Positions 20,156 through 32,000 of a stretch of DNA of 64,000 nucleotides are shown piece after piece. Within the stretch, counting starts at the first letter, position 1; each line of letters begins with the position of its first letter. The notes below the pieces were generated by a model. That model did not search any database. It saw nothing but the letters and a program-made list of their open reading frames with translations, and was not told where the DNA came from. The DNA comes from Helichrysum umbraculigerum (Eukaryota > Streptophyta > Magnoliopsida > Asterales > Asteraceae), in assembly GCA_949592205.1 (NCBI GenBank), contig CATIUR010000004.1, positions 63,213,837 to 63,277,836 of the forward strand. Reading direction: 5' to 3'. The position numbers and the translations under genes are program-made.

Positions 20156-22739
20156 ATATAATTTTCTAGTAAAACTGTAATTAAGTTTCTTGTATGCTTC
20201 TTTTAATTATGTTTTAATTTTAAGTTCTCTTCTTCTACCTTTCTTGTTAATCGGTTAAATTGTGTAGTTTGTTAAATATTTAAACAACGCGCATAAGTTG
20301 GTTGTTCGCGATTAATACAAAACAAGTATGATTTGGTTGTACTAAAATTGCTCCAAGATTTATGTGAAATCTTGTTTGATCGATTTTAGTATATGGTGTT
20401 TAACACCATAACCAAAATCATGCCAAGTTTTGCTAATTAATGGTTTAAATATTTTAACCCGAAAACTAACGGTTAAACTTTCTTGTACTTAGTTAATATC
20501 GATTGTATTAGTATGATCTATGCTAAAATCGATTTTAGGGTTTATTCAAAACCCCTAGGAAAATCGACTTGGGCATTAGGTTAGGTATTTGATATCCTAA
20601 CTAATTCTAATACAATTAATATTAACTTGGTGAGAAAGGATACGATACAAGGGTTTACATTAAACTCTTGTGTTGGCCGATTTTATGAGGGTTTTAGAAA
20701 CCCATGAAAATCGATACTTTAATCCTTGATGTGATCAACTAATGTTTACGAAACTTTAGGTGTAAATTGATGTTTGTAAAGATGGGTGATCTTTAGCAAA
20801 ATCGATTTTAAGGTTTTTAGCTAAACCTATGGATTAATCGATTTTTGGCTAGGATTTATTAATCTTTTAGCAAAAATCGAATTTGGGGTTCTTTAACCTA
20901 ATAATATTGATTTTTAAATATTACAAGAATTGTTAAAAGGAATCGAGATAAGGTTTGTAAAATATGTAACTAATCAAAATTTGAAAGTTTATAAGACCTT
21001 ATGAAATTCAAATTTTTGGGTTAGTTAAATTTGTACAAATTAGGTTTTATGTGAACTCCTAGTTTTGTGTAAATAAATGTTTTAAGTAAAAACCTGATTA
21101 AAACTAATGTCACTAAAATAAGTTAGTATTTTGAAAATACTAAAGTAATGGTTTTTGAATGTTTAAATAAAACTGACATGTTTTTATATTAATATTGTTT
21201 AAAAAGTGTGTTTTAAAAGAAAGTGTAATTTTCGGTCAAACATGTTAATTCTATTTAAAAGTTAACTCAAATAAGCAATAAATCAAGAAACTAATTAAAC
21301 GATAATTGTTAGTTTATAATTCAATAGAATTGTAAATAGACAATTGTTAATTGTTGTATGTGATACAAAGATAATGTGTATGTAATGGAACTCGTAGTTT
21401 GTGTGTCTTGAATAGGTGCGTTTATTAGATAATGCATGTATCCAATAAAACGCCCTAAGCAAACTATAGTTTAAGATTCCATTATAGTTTTATAATTGTG
21501 ATTATAATTGTTGTATGAATTGTGACCATAGCCGAGCCAAATTTGACCTAATATATGAACTGCGTGGTTGTGTTTATTTTGATTGTACTGTAATTTTCTT
21601 TTGGTATAAAGGAGACATGCGTGTCACTTACAACCCCATTTATTTTGTAATTTTATGTAAAAGGTAGTTTTAGTTTTATGTAAAATGTATTTTTTCAAAT
21701 TTTATTTGTAAAATGTAATACAAAAGAATGATGGAGTCCAAAAGAAGAGGAGCAGTCAAAAGGAGTATTTGCATTCCATGGTGTCACGAGGAGTCGTTGA
21801 AGCTAGTGGGAGCATGAAGATCAAGACTGCCAACCATGTGTCATGTTTGTCCCTTAGGTTGACCCTTGGTTTCCATGTTGGCTCATGGAAATCAAATATA
21901 GATTATGGCAAGTCTATGGCACTATATTTTGTGTGTTTTATTTTATGTTTATGCATGTCTAGTTATTTGAATAATTGTTGAATTGTTAGGATAAATAATT
22001 AGAACATAAATAAAATGTTAGGTAATGTGTTTTATCGAGTGAACACATTTATGAAATGTAGATTCCTCTAGGAAGAACACATTATTAGAAACTTAATAAA
22101 ACACCTGTTTTAATAAAAACTAGGAAATAGTTTAAACTTGATGATTTCCTAAGGGTCGTGTTTTATTAAAAGCATTGTATGTAAACTCATGCATAGTTTA
22201 TATACATATTTTAAAAGTAATTTTTTGAATTAGTTTAAAATTAAAAAAAATACCGAAGTAGGTTTAAATTAGAGAATTAAGACCTAAAACCCTATTTAAT
22301 TTAAGACCGTAAGCACCCTCCATTTGTGGACATTCATTCCGAACCCGACTCCGTGTCCTTTGTCGCCTCCGCGGGTGGGCATGGTTGCACTCGATTAGGG
22401 TGAAGTGAAAGGGCCGCGATATCCACTTGAGAAGATGGCCGGTTCCCCACAGTTAGCAAATGGTTTGGTCTATTGGTGATTCCAAGTGAGACTTGGCCCA
22501 AGGTGTAAGTTGAGATTAAATATACCTAAATATTAAAATTTAGAGTCTCAAGAGTCTAGGAGTTGAATATGTGATGCAATTGATAGAGATCTACCTAAAA
22601 AGCTATCGTGTGTCATTGCAGCCTTCGTTGAGGGCACACTTTAGTGTGAATGTCGGATCCTAGCTTAATAGTTCTATTAGGGTTTATGAATTATTAAGAG
22701 TTTAAAACGGAATAACTAAGTTTGTTTGTTTTACTGTAG
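20156..22739 (+). other. Long untranslated leader of element H
   Basis: These 2.6 kb of AT-rich DNA lie between primer site and gag without a supportable reading frame. A 70-codon frame at 21769-21981 begins in a PPT-like GCTAGTGGGAGCATGAAG context and is not similar to anything I know. The segment 22300-22680 is richer in G+C and has no coding signature. Confidence 0.5.
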
Positions 22740-23597
22740 ATGGCTAATAACAACGTTAACGCTAATAATACCATGAACTTGTCACTTCGTTCTATCCTTG
22801 AGAAGGATAAGTTGACCGGGCCTAACTTTCGTAATTGGGAAAGGAATCTTCATATTGTCCTTCGCCATGAACGAAAGTGGTATGTGCTCGAGACACCTCT
22901 TGGTCCCGCGCCAGCAAATGATGCCGCCGAGGACGTTAGAAATGCTTACACCAAGCATGAGAACGATCTTCTCGATGTGCAATGTTTGATGCTTGCTACT
23001 ATGTCTCCCGAACTCCAAGTTAACTACATGGAGACAACGGCGTATGATTTAATTCGTCGTTTGAGGGAAACTTTTCAATCCACTGCTAGAACCGAAAGGT
23101 TCGACGCCACTAAGGATTTGAATAGTTGTAAGATGGCCGAGGGATCTGATGTGAGTGCCCATGTTGTGAAAATGATAGGACATCTTAATCGTCTTGAAAG
23201 ACTTGGTCATGCCTTTCCGCAAGAATTAGCTATTGATATGATTCTTGGTTCATTGAGTAAGGAGTACAAGCAATTTGTGCTCAATTACAATATGAACAAT
23301 ACGGAAAGGACGATCCATGAGTTGCATCAAATGTTGAAAACTGCTCAACGGGATATGGAACCCGTCAAGACTAAAGATGTGCTTATGATTCGTGATGGGG
23401 GCGTTAAGAAGAAGCGTAAGTTCCGTGGCAACAAAGGAAAGAAGAAGAATGGTGATTCAACTTCAAAGCCAGCACCTAAAACCAAAGTGTCCAAAGCTGA
23501 GCATGACTGCTTTCATTGTGGTAAGCATGGACATTGGAGGAGGAACTGTCCCAATTATCTTGCTGATAAGAGGAATGGTGTTGAGAGTTCTGGTTAG
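22740..23597 (+). CDS. Gag protein of element H (copia type)
   Basis: This 285-residue protein starts MANNNVNANN. The N-terminal region has the copia gag signature (SILEKDKLTGPNFRNWERNL, then KWYVLETPL near residue 50). The central helical core includes LDVQCLMLATMSPELQ and LRETFQSTARTERFDATKDL. A Lys-rich linker (KKKRKFRGNKGKKKNGD) precedes one CCHC zinc knuckle, CFHCGKHGHWRRNC, near 258-271. The frame ends about 14 residues after the knuckle, where copia polyproteins normally continue into protease. It would assemble virus-like particles and bind the element RNA. The frame is intact although all enzymatic domains are absent, which suggests selection for gag or recent loss of pol. Confidence 0.92.
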   Translation: MANNNVNANNTMNLSLRSILEKDKLTGPNFRNWERNLHIVLRHERKWYVLETPLGPAPANDAAEDVRNAYTKHENDLLDVQCLMLATMSPELQVNYMETTAYDLIRRLRETFQSTARTERFDATKDLNSCKMAEGSDVSAHVVKMIGHLNRLERLGHAFPQELAIDMILGSLSKEYKQFVLNYNMNNTERTIHELHQMLKTAQRDMEPVKTKDVLMIRDGGVKKKRKFRGNKGKKKNGDSTSKPAPKTKVSKAEHDCFHCGKHGHWRRNCPNYLADKRNGVESSG

Positions 23598-25804
23598 TAT
23601 TGATATCCTATAAAGGATTGTTTATTTACTTCACATGACTATATTAGATGGTTGATCTAATGTGTACAATTTTTATTGTAGGGGTCAAGAAGTGATGGAG
23701 CACTTGAAGTGGAGCTATAGAGATGGCGTTATTGATTCAAGAAGCTTGGATGTGGAAGAATAAGTGCTTTACGCACATTAGTTCATTTTTAATATTTTGG
23801 GATATTATTTCATACGTTGGTTTTCACATAATGGTTTGCTCGTTTTGAGCTTGAATATTTGTTTTTGAATATTTAAATATTTTTGATTATTTAATATTAA
23901 AGTTTGGTTTGTGAAATAATGTTTGAAATGTGTTTAAAATTTGTGAAATGTTCTTTATCTAAAACTTGTGTTTAAATCCCAAAATGAGATCCACATATAA
24001 CAATCTTATTGTATGACTCATTTAGAACTTATCTTTATGAAGATATAAGTTCATGAGTAATACATATTATTTATTGATATCTATATAATTGTGAATTATT
24101 GAATACGTAAGTTGCCATATATATATGAATGTTTTATTTATATAGAACTAAACACTAAATAATAATACTTCAAGATTGTTGAATCTTATAGATTATTGAA
24201 TCTATTATATACATGAAAATGTATGAATAAGTTGGTTGAACTTATTAGATACAATTAAATGAATTGTCAATTAATCATGATGGATTAAGATAATAAACTT
24301 GTTATGGTTTGATTTATTCTTGTCTATGAGAAATAAATTGATAATGTGTTTTCTATAAACACATCATGAAACCAAAGACTTAGTTTATTTGATTAATGCA
24401 TAAAATGAATCATTTCTAAAATAAATCATGGGATTTTGTTTTGTAGAAATTGGATTCATGAGTATTGTTGAATTTAGTGGGAGCGTTAAATGGAAATTTT
24501 AATATTTCGCAAGAATATTAATTCATTAATGTTATTGTTGAATAATTAAAATTTATTGTTGAATTAACTTAAAATGTTTGATGATTGTTTAAAAGAAATT
24601 TTAAAATCCGTGTATTTGGAAACATCAAATTTATTGTGAAGTCAATTTCATTAAGTTGGAATTAATGGTTAGTCATAGTAGATGATTTGTATGAATGATG
24701 TCATGATCCAATATGTTTTACTTCGGTGTACATATTAAATGATCATTGGATAACATTAAACAAATATTTGAATTATAGCTACAACAAATAAAATCTAAAG
24801 TCTTTAAGATTTTGATTAGTGGGTAGATATTTAATAAGTTATATTTGGAGAAATATATCTTAATAAATATAGTTGATGTGAATTAATTGGAAATAGTTCT
24901 ATTTATATTCATATACGACAACCTGATTCCGAAACCATGAACTGTAGCATGTTAAGGTTGGTTGACTCATTGAGATATGACGAGATCTTCATGTTGTTCA
25001 CATTTAGTATATTTTAGTATCCATGAATAAATGCAAGTTTATTCTAAAGTGTATTAGATACATATCCATAACCGCTTATTGTCGTGGGAACTACAATAGG
25101 GTGATCGGTTATAGTGAAAGATGGTATGTTACAGCTTTAAGTAGCAACTTGTCCTGCAGATAAGGTACAGTCACTGTTAATTCGTGATGCCTGATCACTA
25201 GCACTTAATGCGATTAAATGTTGGAATGACCCACATATTGAGTGAATACTTCGTGGACCAAAGTCATGGGTATTCTCAATCGTGGCGCACTATCCTCTGA
25301 CCTGAGCAGGCTAGATTTTCGCATGTGAACCTAGTTGGTTTCTAATGAGACCTAACGGTGTTCGTAAATGAGCATCCATAACGGTTATTCGTTGGCTGAC
25401 GAAGAACACGTGTTGTGATTTCTAGTTTAACTCGCAAGATGGGACTTTGCAACTCTTGTGTAAAAGCAAGAGAGATATCTCCTAGGCCGTCGATGATTTG
25501 GACTGAAGAAATGTATTGCCATACTCGAGTGATAAGTCACTTGCTTAGTCGGTACAAATCTGTAATTGAAAATAGGAATTGAGTATTGTAAGGTTGATAC
25601 GGTCCATGCCTTATACTCTAAAATATCTTAAGAAAGTGCAAAAGGATAATAGCCACACCCTCACCGTTTGAATTTTATTTCAGCTAGGCTGTATAGCTAC
25701 GAGGAGTGATTGCTTCATTGATCTGGTTAACCTAAGTGTCCTGGTAGGGACCGCCTTAGGTACATGATATTTACCGATGCTAATATTTCGCACAAGTGGG
25801 AGTC
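23598..25804 (+). other. Non-coding 3' internal region of element H
   Basis: This AT-rich region has no retained pol motifs in any frame that I can recognise. It ends in a PPT-like AAGTGGGAG at 25794-25802, next to the 3' LTR. A second PPT-like GTGGGAGCGTTAAAT occurs at 24477. The part from about 24890 to 25790 is less AT-rich and has no frame. Confidence 0.6.
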
Positions 25805-26725
25805 TGAAAGATTATGTGCTTAATATTAACATAATATCAAATACAGCTTCACATGAACACCGCAGGGTCACACCGATGAGCACAACCGAACAAGTAGTGT
25901 TATACTATAAAAGGGATATTTGATATCATTCATTTAGTTGAAATGAATAAGTTGGTCGAACACGATTAAAACATTTATTAGTATAAATAAATGTAATTAT
26001 TTATTTAATAAAAAGGATTTATTTATAATTAGTTTTATAAATAAATCAACTAGTTTAATTATATTAAACTTCAAAGGTTTCAATCGTAAATTAGCAAGTT
26101 TGGGATTCGTTTAATAAAGTTATTAAACTAAAGGGTTTATAGTGTAAATACTAACTTGTTCACCAAGTTTGGGTTTACCTATAAATAGAGGGTTAGGGGT
26201 TAAGTTATTTGTTGATCAAAAACCCTAACAAAAATTCTCTCCCTCTCCTCCCTCCTCTCTTGTCGTCGACCGAACCCCAACACCCCAAGACCGAAAGTCG
26301 GCCAAACCCATTCCAAGGGTTTTAGTTCGTGATCCGATCGCGTACTCGTGTTTGGTCATTCGTATACACTTAGGTTTCTACCAACCGTTCAACCGTGAAA
26401 TCAAAGGTGGATACCTAACGTATCCTTGTGGTTAGCCGAATTCAAGAAGAAGAAAAAGAAGATCAAGATAAGTCCGCTCGTACTTTGGCAACGAGTAGAA
26501 GACTAGAGATTCTGCCGAGCACTCAATGTAAGAATGCTTGTTCTTATGTTATTAATTATATGTAATTAATATGTGACATATTTTATTATGAAAATTATAG
26601 ATCTTGGCTAAGGGTTTAATTTAATATGATTAAATTGTTTTTGATAAACGCTTCCGCATACTAATTGGATTAATAGTTAATAAAGATTGAATTTTGTAAC
26701 GTACAACTCTACTAAAAACCCTTCA
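25805..26725 (+). repeat. Element H 3' LTR (921 bp)
   Basis: It matches 19222-20141 with an extra T near 26119 and substitutions such as ATACAGC for ATCCAGC and AATGCTTG for AATGTTTG. It is followed by the duplicate TATAA. Confidence 0.95.
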
Positions 26726-26730
26726 TATAA

Positions 26731-27565
26731 TTGTATGTACAGGCTAATTGGCTAATTTTGTGCCAAACAAATATGCGCAGCCAAAATTTATGGTTTTTAA
26801 TTTTTTGACACTAAAATTTTTTTTATAAGAAGGCATGGAATGACTATGAAAAACTAAAATACGGTTTCTATGATCATATCACTTGCATATTATATATAAA
26901 GCTCCGATCCGATGATTTTTATAGGTACATTGTTGATTAGTATTGACTCATCCACACTTTTATTGACGCTTCTTTTTACTTCAAATTACAATCATTTAAG
27001 ATAATGACAATCAACTGATACAGAAAACATTATAGAAATTCTGATCAAGGGGTTAAAAGTGCCAGAAAACAAGCTTAAGGAATCAATTATAACACTTGAC
27101 AATCAGTTACTTCACAGATCAATTCATCGCGTACGTAATTAATGATCAAATTTGCATATACGTACACCCGGGTATACATAAAGATTTAATTACATGCACT
27201 AAAATCCCCCAAAGTAGATTTGAAGATGCAAATCGAATACAAAAGGATGCCATCCGGGTTGCGATTACACTAATACCTGATTTGGATAATGACTCAATTA
27301 AGATGAAATATATTGAAGGCAGAAAATTATGCAGTTAAGACAAGTAACTAAATAAGAAGTGTACATTACATATAGCAAATACCATTGTTAGATTATTGTA
27401 TATATGCTAATATGCTAAATAGAGGAAACTAAAAACTTATAGTTTAACACTTCAACTAACAAAGAAGCACTTATGATCGTATTATATATTTCGCTATTTC
27501 TGGCGTATATGTGTGTGTACGAGTGTATGTATAATATATTAATTTTTAAAAATCGAATATGATGC
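26731..27565. other. Region between element H and the bHLH gene
   Basis: AT-rich sequence that should include the 3' untranslated region and terminator of the minus-strand bHLH gene. An 80-codon plus-strand frame at 27096-27338 has no family resemblance and no supporting context. Confidence 0.4.
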
Positions 27566-29065
27566 TCAAAGAGGCCATGTTGATTGATATTGTAAAAGCT
27601 CTCCATACCCTTCTCCATCCATCCTGTCCATAACTTGAGCTTCATATCCATTTGTTACCTAAAACATCAATTTAAGTCCACATATACAAACCTATGAGCG
27701 AGTTTTTCAACCAACACATTAATTAATGAAAACGAACGAACGTATCAGCAGATAATACGTACATGATATTGGTACCATACATCCATAGTAGTTAATTAGA
27801 AGTGGTAAACTAGTTACTCTTTAAACTATGATCGATGTAACTTCATATTCTTAATATTGGAGCCAATAATTAAGAAAGACATCATAAAATTATGCTTTCT
27901 AGTAGTTAAGATAATTTCCGGCTTACATGGTCAGGTTGAGTTAACTCATGTTCCCGAGCCTAGCTAGCTAACTTGTTATTTTAACTGTTTCAGTTTTCAA
28001 GGCCTAAGCAGCATGTATAGTTTATTCTAAAGAACACGTACATTCAATCATTCATATATGATATACCCATACCTTTAGGTTGCCCCATGACTATATAGAC
28101 CAATCAAAGCTTTCAATCATCAAATTTTATTTTTTTGTAGAAAACAAATGATCGTGTAATAATGAAAGACGGCAGTATTAGGAAAGAAGCTAGCGATACA
28201 CATCGTCTAAGTAAGTTTATCGTCAAATAACAGATGAATACAGTATAACTTGAAGATGAGAAAGTATTCAGAATTTGTGAATTGTATACGTAATTGCTCG
28301 TTGGATTGGCGTTCTAGACACTTTTAGAATAAGTAGACTCATTCTTGCAGAATTGTGTTTTATTCCACAGTTCAGCTAGATAGTTGTTACGCTCTAGCAA
28401 TAGAATGAGTACTATATGTCATGATGTGAAAAAGCATCCTAAGAGACATATGGGAGAAATTATAACACAATATATGTTTCTGGATGTTAATTAAAAACCT
28501 GAAAGGAATTGACCTCAAAAACATGCTACTGGAGATCGAATAATCAAATTGAAAAGTCAATTGACCAAGTTTTCAACCATTTTAAGATGGTTATCATGAT
28601 CATTTGATATCCCTTGAATTTTTTATTTGAGTATCTTTGTCATAATTGTATGTTACCTTCATTGTATCAAATGCTTCCATTTCAGCAGAGTTGAAGTCGT
28701 AATACATGCTTGCGGCTGAAAGCTTCATAGACAGAAACTGAGAAGCACAAAATAGTCAAGACCGGCCGATTAATATAAATAATGCATCATAACCTAACAA
28801 TTCTAGTTTAGTATCTTTTTTACTGTTTTTGTAAATTTAAGAAAACTTACCTCAATCTGATTCTGCAAAGATCGGATATAATTGATTGTTACATCCAACA
28901 TTACTGACATTCCCATTGTCTGCAGGTACTCAAGAAAAATAATACAATTAACTTATAAAAAACTAAAATCAGAGAGAAGACTGAAAGATTAGTTCATACC
29001 TTGTAACATCCCGGAACTAGTTCTTGCAAGGATCTTAACTTTCCGTTAATTTTCTCCCTTCTCAA
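27566..29065 (-). CDS. bHLH gene exons 3-6 (downstream of the insertion)
   Basis: Exon 3 (29065-29000) encodes LRREKINGKLRSLQELVPG and CYK. Exon 4 (28919-28851) encodes TMGMSVMLDVTINYIRSL and QNQIE. Exon 5 (28737-28657) encodes FLSMKLSAASMYYDFNSAEM onward. Exon 6 (27658-27566) encodes VTNGYEAQVMDRMDGEGYGE and the end QYQSTWPL. Donors are GTATGA, GTAAGT and GTAACA; acceptors are TTTAG, CTGCAG, CTCAG and TTTAG. Exon lengths of 66, 69 and 81 nt are all multiples of three. Confidence 0.88.
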
Positions 29066-32000
29066 CTAAATCAAAAGTAATAAAGTATAACAACATCAAC
29101 AAAGTAATTAACACTATTAGTTCTTCAGACTAATAATGGTGTTAGGGTTTCTTATTAAAACACCAACCATCTACGATATATATGTGACACCCGGTCAAAA
29201 AGGGCCAAAATTAGGGGCCAATTTAAACTTTTAAATCACGTATTACATACTTGTTAACACTTAAGCATTCAAGTATTATATATATATATATGTATATATA
29301 TAAACCGAAACGATAAATTAATAATCGCAAATACACGAACCAAACAAAACGTAGAAACCCAAAATAAGATTTGGTGAAAAACAGTTTTAAACAAAGTATT
29401 ATTATTGAGAATAATAACTATGTACTCCCTTTGAAATTTAAATACATTTTAGATACAGAAAACTATCCGTACATTTTGAGTAAAACAAAGATATATTTTT
29501 ATATCTCTTTAAAAGTATTTTTACAAAATACTTTGATTTAAAACGTATACGATTACATTTTTAGATATTTATCATTCTAAAAGATTTTATTAATTTACGA
29601 TCGGGTACGCGAACACGGGTCGGAAAATACTACCAACCTTCAATAATTGAGGCCGGATATAATACCCGACCTCAATTATTTTCACACACATACGCACACA
29701 TTAGTTGATCACTCGGCTCTCTCCTCTTCACTCCCTCTCGGTTCAAATTTTTAACAACAACAATAACAAACAACAACAAGATCAAAATCATAATCATCAT
29801 CTTCTTCCTCCTTCTTGATCATCATCACCATCGTGATCTTCATCATCATCAACATCCGTTCGTTTTCAAAAATTGTAAGGAATCAATTCGTTTTTCTCTT
29901 CAATTTCGTGTTTAAGTATGTTATATTACATGTATTAGCTTTGTATTAAGTTGTTGTAAGCGGAATTTGGATTTAGAAATGGTTTTGTATGTTTTCTGTG
30001 CGTACAGAGTCGAACCAGTTACGTGAATCCGGCGGATTCATGATGAATCCGGCGGATTCCTACCCAGAAAACATGAACACGGCGGATTCAAGGGAATCCG
30101 GCGTATTCCCTAAACTTTGAGCCCAATCCGGCGGATTCGGGTGAATCCGGCGGATTCCCCTCGAAATCCATTGAATCCGGCGCATTGATTTAAATCCGGC
30201 GGATTCGACCCATTACCGTTTTACCCGGCGGGTACCTAGCCCAGCCCAGTTTTCTGATTTCAATGTTAACTAAAACGAATACAAACATTTATATGGATAC
30301 AATATACGTTTAAATAAACATTTTTACATGAAACAAACTTAATTATATTTTTGAAATATAATTGTAACCTGACGACTACGAGTCGTACCTTTTTACAAAC
30401 TAAGTAATTAACTTTATACGTTTTCAAATAAGGATAAACGACACGGTATACAAATGTACGAAAGGAGTTTATACAAAACAAACAATATTATATTTTCAAA
30501 ATATAATCCCGAAGCACCACCAAAGGGCCGCGTATTTTATGAAACATCGAATGTAACACGTAACAAATACTTTAGAAGTAATCAACCACATGAACAACTA
30601 AACAAACGAACTACTACGCGTACACTTACAAACATACAATCTTGCGTGTTTAGGACGTTAGGAGATTACTGTTGGGATACGTACGCACAATAGGATTGCT
30701 CGCTCTACAGGTGAGTCTCACAGCCCCATTTTTACTGTTTTAAATATTGGGGTGAGATACAATGCTTACTTGTTTTCGTGATCATATGTTATTTGATTAG
30801 TTAATATGATTATTAACTCAGGGAATTAAATGATTATTTAGTTCAGTTAACTATATTAGTTACATTGTTTGGCTACCATTCTTTGGTCTTGATTAGCATT
30901 GTTAAATTTCTCATTGTTCGTAAACCTGCGTTGGTTTATTCCATGTTGCGAAATCTGCGTTGGTTTCATCACTGTTTAATTGCACATTGTTCGAAGACCT
31001 GCGTTGGTTTGTTCAATGTTACAAAACCTGCGTTGGTTTCATCATTGTCTAATTTCATATTGTTCAAAAACCTGCGTTGGTTTGTTCAATGTTCCGAAAC
31101 CTGCGTTGGTTTCATCCTAGTTGGTTTCGTTATTGTTTAGGGAACCTGCGTTGGTTCAAATCATTATTTAGTAACCGGAAATGGTTAAATCATTGTTTTG
31201 AAGCTTAATTGATAAATCACCATTTAGAAAACCTGCGTTGGTTTAAATCATTGTTTAGAAAACCTGCGTTGGTTTAAAAATCATTGTTTGAGTAAATTGC
31301 TTAAATCACTACTCATTTATAACTGGTTATTATCGTCGGATAATCATATTGATCACATCAATGTTTTTGTTAAACCTGTGAGATTCACCAGCTTTATAGC
31401 TGACCTTTTAGTGTTGTAATCTCAGGTGCTCATCAACAGTAGGACTGGCCTACAGGATAAGCTAGCTATCACGAGTCGCATGCATCCATTTAGACATGAA
31501 GATTTTCTTGCATTATATTTTGTATAATGGTTATGTATTAAAATCTTCTGAAATCATTTTGCGAACTCACTAATATGTTTCAAACTTATGACTTAAACTT
31601 TGTACTACTTTTGAAAACTTATGTAATGTAATATATTTTCTACAACGTCTCATTTAGAGTCGTTTGCTTGTACTTTGGTGTTTTGATATTTGATTAGTCA
31701 CGCCCAAAAACAATCGCTTCCGCAAAGCATGAAATTGGGGGTGTGACAGATTGGTATCAGAGCCTAAGGTTATAGCGAACTAGGTTGCATGTAGTGGGCC
31801 TAGACTATGACCGTTAGGCAGTATTCCTCATTAGATATAACTGGTTCAGGGATTTCATCATACAAGTTTAATTTAACATAGCCTGATCAACTATGTACAA
31901 TTAAATAAAGATGATGTAAGATCTGAAAGGGGTTATGTTGAACAGGAATGCATTAGTTGACTCTGATCACGAGAGAACCGGGACTCATAATTGTTTTATG

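Larger units (their letters stand above)
19222..26725 (+). mobile_element. Element H: complete copia-type gag-only LTR element
   Basis: The LTRs (19222-20141 and 25805-26725) are flanked by the 5-bp duplication TATAA (19217-19221 and 26726-26730). The element is 7,504 bp with a PBS, a PPT and a single gag frame. I find no protease, integrase, reverse transcriptase or RNase H motif in the 2.2 kb after gag. The LTRs differ by about three substitutions and one single-base indel by eye, so insertion was fairly recent. The structure matches non-autonomous terminal-repeat elements that carry only gag (TR-GAG type). Confidence 0.93.
29183..31748 (+). repeat. Element G 5' LTR (2,566 bp)
   Basis: It starts and ends TGTGACA. 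It holds a donor-like TTGTAAGG at 29873-29880, a GAATCCGGCGGATTC array (30025-30208), the junction-like CTACAGGTGAGTCTCA (30705-30720), a second array CCTGCGTTGGTTT (30922-31276) and the CAGCT-TTAT-AGCTG hairpin (31389-31402). The last 350 bp resemble the LTR ends of A, B, C and D. Confidence 0.95.

Noticed and set aside
27096..27338. 80-codon plus-strand frame near the 3' end of the bHLH gene
   Set aside because: No recognisable domain, no splice or promoter context, and it lies in AT-rich sequence expected to be the terminator region of the bHLH gene.
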